Assembly (NCBI GenBank): GCA_040981125.1
Contig: JANRMQ010000004.1
Span: forward strand, 62,001-126,000
Reading direction: 5' to 3'
Length of the DNA stretch: 64,000 nucleotides
From: DASSBQ01 sp040981125
Lineage (GTDB): Bacteria > Nitrospirota > Nitrospiria > Nitrospirales > Nitrospiraceae
The notes beneath the pieces are model-generated. The model did not search any database and was not told the DNA's origin. It worked only from the letters and a program-made list of their open reading frames with translations. Positions 60,795-64,000 of the stretch are shown here, in pieces (position 1 is the first letter of the stretch; the number at the start of each line of letters is the position of its first letter). The position numbers and the translations under genes are program-made.

Positions 60795-61193
60795 ATGAGA
60801 GTTCGGAAATTGCTTCACACCCGCATGCGGGTCAGCGACATGGATGAGACCATTGCGTTTTACACCGGAGTGCTGGGGCTCGAAGTGATGGAACGGAAGG
60901 TATCCCCCCGGGGCTCGCATCTGGCTTTTCTGAAGGTGCCGAACAGCGAGGAATTGATTGAATTATGCAGCTTTCCGGCAAGCGGCCCGGTGAAAGTGCA
61001 GGAAGATCTGGTCCATCTGGCTTTTGAAGTCGAGAATCTCGACGCGACGATTGCCTCGCTCACCGACCGCCGGATCAAGATTACCGACGGGCCGACAAGG
61101 ACCTCTTCGGGGAGCCGATTCATCTTTATCGACGCGCCCGACGGGTATGAGATTGAGCTGGTCGAGCGGCCTCCGGGAAGCGCATTGGTGTGA
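60795..61193 (+). CDS. Glyoxalase I-like VOC family metalloprotein
   Basis: 132 residues, one vicinal-oxygen-chelate domain pair. Metal ligands fit glyoxalase I spacing: H8 (LLHTRMRV), E56 (LIELCSF), H74 (LVHLAFEV) and E121 (YEIELVE). ADxxxFYxxVLGL-type opening TIAFYTGVLGLEVMER. Probably lactoylglutathione lyase or a related methylglyoxal detoxifier; the thiol cofactor is unknown. GAGAGGGTGAG precedes the ATG. Confidence 0.85.
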   Translation: MRVRKLLHTRMRVSDMDETIAFYTGVLGLEVMERKVSPRGSHLAFLKVPNSEELIELCSFPASGPVKVQEDLVHLAFEVENLDATIASLTDRRIKITDGPTRTSSGSRFIFIDAPDGYEIELVERPPGSALV

Positions 61194-61236
61194 AGGGATG
61201 ATGCATCACGAATGACGATTTTGCGAGGGAGCGCAC

Positions 61237-62106
61237 ATGAAAAACGGTTTCTTCAGGGGGCACGGACTGGGCAATGATTACATCGTCATGGACCCAAAGG
61301 AGTTGGGTTTCAAATTGACACCGGCCGCGATCCGAACGATTTGCGATCGAAACTGGGGACTCGGAAGCGACGGGATTCTGGCGCTCGTGCCGACCAAGAA
61401 GGCCGACTTCGGCTTGCGCATCTTCAACCCGGACGGAAGCGAGGCGGAAAAGTCCGGGAATGGCTTGCGCATCTTTGCCCGCTTTCTTCATGCGACGCGC
61501 AAAACTACGCGGACGGCTTTTTCCGTGGACACAAAGGGAGGCCTCGTTTCGATCAGGCTGCACTTGGATCGGCATCGGGAGGCGTCCAGCGTGACGGTGG
61601 AAATGGGCCAGGCCAGCTTCCGGCCCGATGCGCTTCCTTGCACCCTCGCCGTGAAAGAATTGATAGAGCAGCCGATCGATGCTGAAGGACAATCGCTCCG
61701 ATTTACGGGAGTCAGCGTCGGGAATCCACATTGCGTTCTGTTCAAACAGTCGGGCGAGTCCTGGTCGCGGACGGATCTCCTGGCTCTCGGCCCGGCGCTC
61801 GAAAATCATCCGCTGTTTCCCAAGCGGACGAATGTGCAATTGGCCGTGCCGACCGGTCCGCACGAGATCTTTATTCTCATTTGGGAGCGGGGGGCCGGCG
61901 AAACTCAGGCCTCCGGTTCGTCCTCGTGCGCCGCCGCCAGCGCGGCCGTCCGATTGGGGCTCGTGCGCAGTCCTGTCACCGTCAGGATGCCCGGCGGGTC
62001 GCTCGACATCGAAGTCGCCGCCGACTATCACCTCACGATGAAGGGACCGGTCGCGGAAGTGGCCAGAGGGACGCTCAGCCCCTCGTTTGTCCGAACTTTG
62101 AAATAA
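61237..62106 (+). CDS. dapF: Diaminopimelate epimerase family protein with both catalytic cysteines replaced by serine
   Basis: 289 residues with the full DapF framework: GLGNDYIVMD (11-19), DGSEAEKSGNGLRIFARF, GVSVGNPHCVLF, and WERGAGETQASGSSSCAAA near the end. DapF uses two cysteines, Cys73 in CGNG and Cys217 in ACGTGAC; here the codons are TCC (Ser73, 61453-61455) and TCC (Ser226, 61912-61914). The rest of the fold is intact, with no frameshift. It may be an inactive or altered epimerase, or act on another substrate. Placed with dapL nearby, a lysine/cell-wall role is still likely. Confidence 0.82.
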   Translation: MKNGFFRGHGLGNDYIVMDPKELGFKLTPAAIRTICDRNWGLGSDGILALVPTKKADFGLRIFNPDGSEAEKSGNGLRIFARFLHATRKTTRTAFSVDTKGGLVSIRLHLDRHREASSVTVEMGQASFRPDALPCTLAVKELIEQPIDAEGQSLRFTGVSVGNPHCVLFKQSGESWSRTDLLALGPALENHPLFPKRTNVQLAVPTGPHEIFILIWERGAGETQASGSSSCAAASAAVRLGLVRSPVTVRMPGGSLDIEVAADYHLTMKGPVAEVARGTLSPSFVRTLK

Positions 62107-62163
62107 GCCGCCTGCATCAACTCCCGCGGCATGCAGGAAAAGCAGCGGCTGCTCCTGGTATCC

Positions 62164-62457
62164 TAGCCCACATTATTCATGAACGATTCTACTGCAACTG
62201 CGCATATGAATGGTCAGTGAGCAAGAATCAATTGAGGCGTCGTACTCTCGCGCAAGATCAATCGTATGGCGCTCGACATCGCAAGCGCCGTAGCGACGCA
62301 CCTGGCCGTGGCTTGTGCACGGCCACGCGGGCCGTCTCGCCCCGCGCGGTCTCAACGTACTGGTTCAAGTACGTCTCGGCCTCTTGGCGCTCCGCGCGCC
62401 CGTCTCGCATGGCGTCTTCGCAGTTTCGTCATGAACCGCCATGAATAATGCGGGCTA
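62164..62457. mobile_element. MITE-like element with 18-bp terminal inverted repeats
   Basis: The left end TAGCCCACATTATTCATG (62164-62181) and the reverse complement of the right end (62440-62457, TAGCCCGCATTATTCATG) match at 17 of 18 bases. The 294-bp interior has no credible gene and contains further palindromes, for example ACGTACTGGTTCAAGTACGT. The outermost TA on each side could be a TA target duplication, as made by IS630/mariner-type transposases. The right end is only 3 bases before the first possible uvrC start, so the element probably supplies or disrupts its leader. Confidence 0.65.
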
Positions 62458-62460
62458 ACG

Positions 62461-64000
62461 ATGATGGACCGACCTATGACGACCGATACACTTCAATCCA
62501 AGCTCGACCACCTTTCCGATCAGCCGGGCGTATATCTGTTCAAAGATCGGCACGGAGAAATCCTCTATGTGGGGAAAGCGGTGGTCCTGGCGGATCGCGT
62601 GCGGTCGTATTTTCAAAAAGGGGGCGAATTATCTCCCAAAACTGCCTTGTTGGTGAGTCACATCGCCGATTTGGAGACCATCGTCACCCGCTCTGCCCTG
62701 GAGGCGCTCATCCTCGAAAGCAATCTGATCAAACGGCATCGGCCTCGGTTCAACGTCGTCCTGCGGGACGACAAGCAATACCCCTATTTGCGCCTGCCCA
62801 TTAAGGAAGACTTTCCCCGCTTTTCCATCGTGCGCCGGGTCCAAAAGGACGGCGCCTTATACTACGGACCCTATACGCCGGCCGGGGCCCTTCGTGAGAC
62901 GTTGAAAGTCATCCGGAAGGTATTCCCGCTCGCGACTTGCGAGATCGACATCGACGGGACGGCGGACCGGGCTTGTATTGAGTTCGAGATCAAGCGCTGC
63001 ATGGCGCCCTGCACCGGCAACCAGACACGCGACGACTATCACCGGATCGTTAAGCAGGCGCGGCAATTTTTGGAAGGGCGGGACCGGGAGTTGCTCGATG
63101 AGTTACGCGGCCAGATGGAAGGCGCGGCGGATCGCGAGGAATTTGAGGAAGCGGCCCGACTCAGGGACCGCATTTTCAAGATCGAACAGACCCTCGAGAA
63201 GCAGCGGATCACTCAGACAACCGCCACCGACCAGGACGTCTTGGGTCTGGCCCGACAGGGTGAAGCGGTGGATCTCCAGATTTTATTCGTGCGCAGTGGT
63301 CTGCTGATCGGACGGAAGGACTTCTTCTGGCCGCACTCCGCGGATGCCGGCGACGAAGAGCTGCTCCGTTCGGCAATCGAACAATTTTATAACAAAGAAG
63401 GCCAACCCCCGAAGGAGTTGCTGGTGCCGGCGGAGCCGGCCGATGCCCCGCTCATTGAGCAATGGCTGACCGAGAAGCGAGGAGAGACCGTCCGTGTCAT
63501 CGCTCCGGAGCGCGGGCAGAAGCATCAATTGGTCCGGCTCGCGGAAGAGAACGCCGCGGCGGCCATCGCCGATCACCTGCGCAACGAGGAATTGGATCGG
63601 CAGGCGACCGCCGAACTCAAGCGGCTCCTGCGGCTGGATCACCCGCCTCGCCGGATAGAGGCCATGGATATTTCGAACATCATGGGGAAGGAATCGGTCG
63701 CCTCGCTGGTGGTCTGGGAGGACGGGCAGGCCAAGAAATCCGACTACCGCCGCTTTCGCATTCAAACGGTCGTCGGCGCCAACGACTTTGCCAGCATGCA
63801 GGAGGTTGTGGAACGGCGATACGGGCACACGCAGGATCTTCCTGCGCCGGATCTGATCGTCATCGACGGTGGCTTGGGACAATTGGCTGCGGCGCTGGAA
63901 GGCTTGCGGAAAGTAGGCGGCTCTCACATCCCGATCATCGGACTGGCGAAGGCTCGCGGCGACAAGGAAGAGCGTATTTTTTTGCCCGGCAGGAAGAATC
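62461..64000 (+). CDS. uvrC: Excinuclease ABC subunit C, N-terminal part (3' end cut by window edge)
   Basis: Makes the dual incisions in UvrABC nucleotide excision repair. The GIY-YIG nuclease domain opens SDQPGVYLFKDRHGEILYVGKA; a UVR (UvrB-binding) motif DREEFEEAARLRDRIFKIE lies near residues 220-240. The UvrC RNase H-like domain has MDISNIMGKESVASLVVWEDG and LIVIDGGLGQL. Three in-frame ATGs (62461, 62464, 62476) compete; none has a clear ribosome site because the repeat element ends at 62457. The frame is open to the window end. Confidence 0.93.
   Translation, partial: MMDRPMTTDTLQSKLDHLSDQPGVYLFKDRHGEILYVGKAVVLADRVRSYFQKGGELSPKTALLVSHIADLETIVTRSALEALILESNLIKRHRPRFNVVLRDDKQYPYLRLPIKEDFPRFSIVRRVQKDGALYYGPYTPAGALRETLKVIRKVFPLATCEIDIDGTADRACIEFEIKRCMAPCTGNQTRDDYHRIVKQARQFLEGRDRELLDELRGQMEGAADREEFEEAARLRDRIFKIEQTLEKQRITQTTATDQDVLGLARQGEAVDLQILFVRSGLLIGRKDFFWPHSADAGDEELLRSAIEQFYNKEGQPPKELLVPAEPADAPLIEQWLTEKRGETVRVIAPERGQKHQLVRLAEENAAAAIADHLRNEELDRQATAELKRLLRLDHPPRRIEAMDISNIMGKESVASLVVWEDGQAKKSDYRRFRIQTVVGANDFASMQEVVERRYGHTQDLPAPDLIVIDGGLGQLAAALEGLRKVGGSHIPIIGLAKARGDKEERIFLPGRKN

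Overview
The window is a gene-dense, GC-rich bacterial chromosome segment with short intergenic gaps and many ATGA or 8-base start/stop overlaps. Gene content suggests a member of Nitrospirota, probably Nitrospira-like. The pointers are lysine synthesis through LL-diaminopimelate aminotransferase (DapL), a near-complete late cobalamin pathway, many small zinc-ribbon and PilZ proteins, and a desaturase / CFA-type methyltransferase / FAD oxidoreductase trio that fits the mid-chain methyl-branched fatty acids known from Nitrospira. This assignment is inference; there is no rRNA in the window.

Layout. 1-1.1 kb: end of aroE and all of aroK (shikimate pathway). 1.1-2.3 kb: a decayed hairpin repeat, an RRM RNA-binding protein, tRNA-Arg(TCG) and a gene-free stretch. 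2.3-5.8 kb: an SGNH-fold membrane protein, a SAM methyltransferase and an ATP-grasp-like protein. 6.0-7.8 kb: an exported protein with three beta-sandwich repeats, proline-rich linkers and a fibronectin III-like end, closed by a perfect terminator. 7.8-22.0 kb: a cobalamin locus opened by a cobalamin riboswitch (btuF, btuC, cbiA, cobO, a Cys-rich CWC protein, cobU, cobT, cobS, cbiB, cobD, cbiZ, an RNase H-like nuclease). A three-gene lipid-modification block sits inside it, between cbiA and cobO. 22-25 kb: two tandem related MFS exporters. 25-37 kb: a Pal-like lipoprotein, a DUF3422 protein, PilZ, msrA, ttcA, a secreted Lon-type (S16) protease domain, a zinc metallopeptidase coupled to an ATP-grasp ligase, gpmA and several unknowns.

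37.4-47.6 kb is a long co-directional amino-acid block: argD-argF-argG-argH, a small lipoprotein resembling LptM, a radical-SAM protein with a STAS-like tail, lysA, dapA, dapB. 47.6-48.8 kb holds very small genes, including a 50-residue zinc ribbon. 49-57.9 kb: a TalC/FSA-type aldolase, a uracil-DNA glycosylase, a lytic transglycosylase, glycerate 2-kinase next to a rifampin-phosphotransferase-like dikinase, rmuC, a MazG-like pyrophosphohydrolase and a zinc-ribbon/PilZ protein. 57.9-60.6 kb (minus strand): dapL-folK-panC. 60.8-62.1 kb: a glyoxalase-like VOC protein and a DapF homologue in which both catalytic cysteines are serine. 62.2-64 kb: a 294-bp element with terminal inverted repeats just upstream of uvrC, which runs off the end.

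Working together: dapA, dapB, dapL, dapF and lysA cover the aminotransferase route to lysine, except that the DapF here looks catalytically altered. The cobalamin genes cover a,c-diamidation, adenosylation, aminopropanol attachment and nucleotide-loop assembly plus corrinoid salvage (CbiZ, BtuFC). Cobyric acid synthase and the BtuD ATPase are not in the window.
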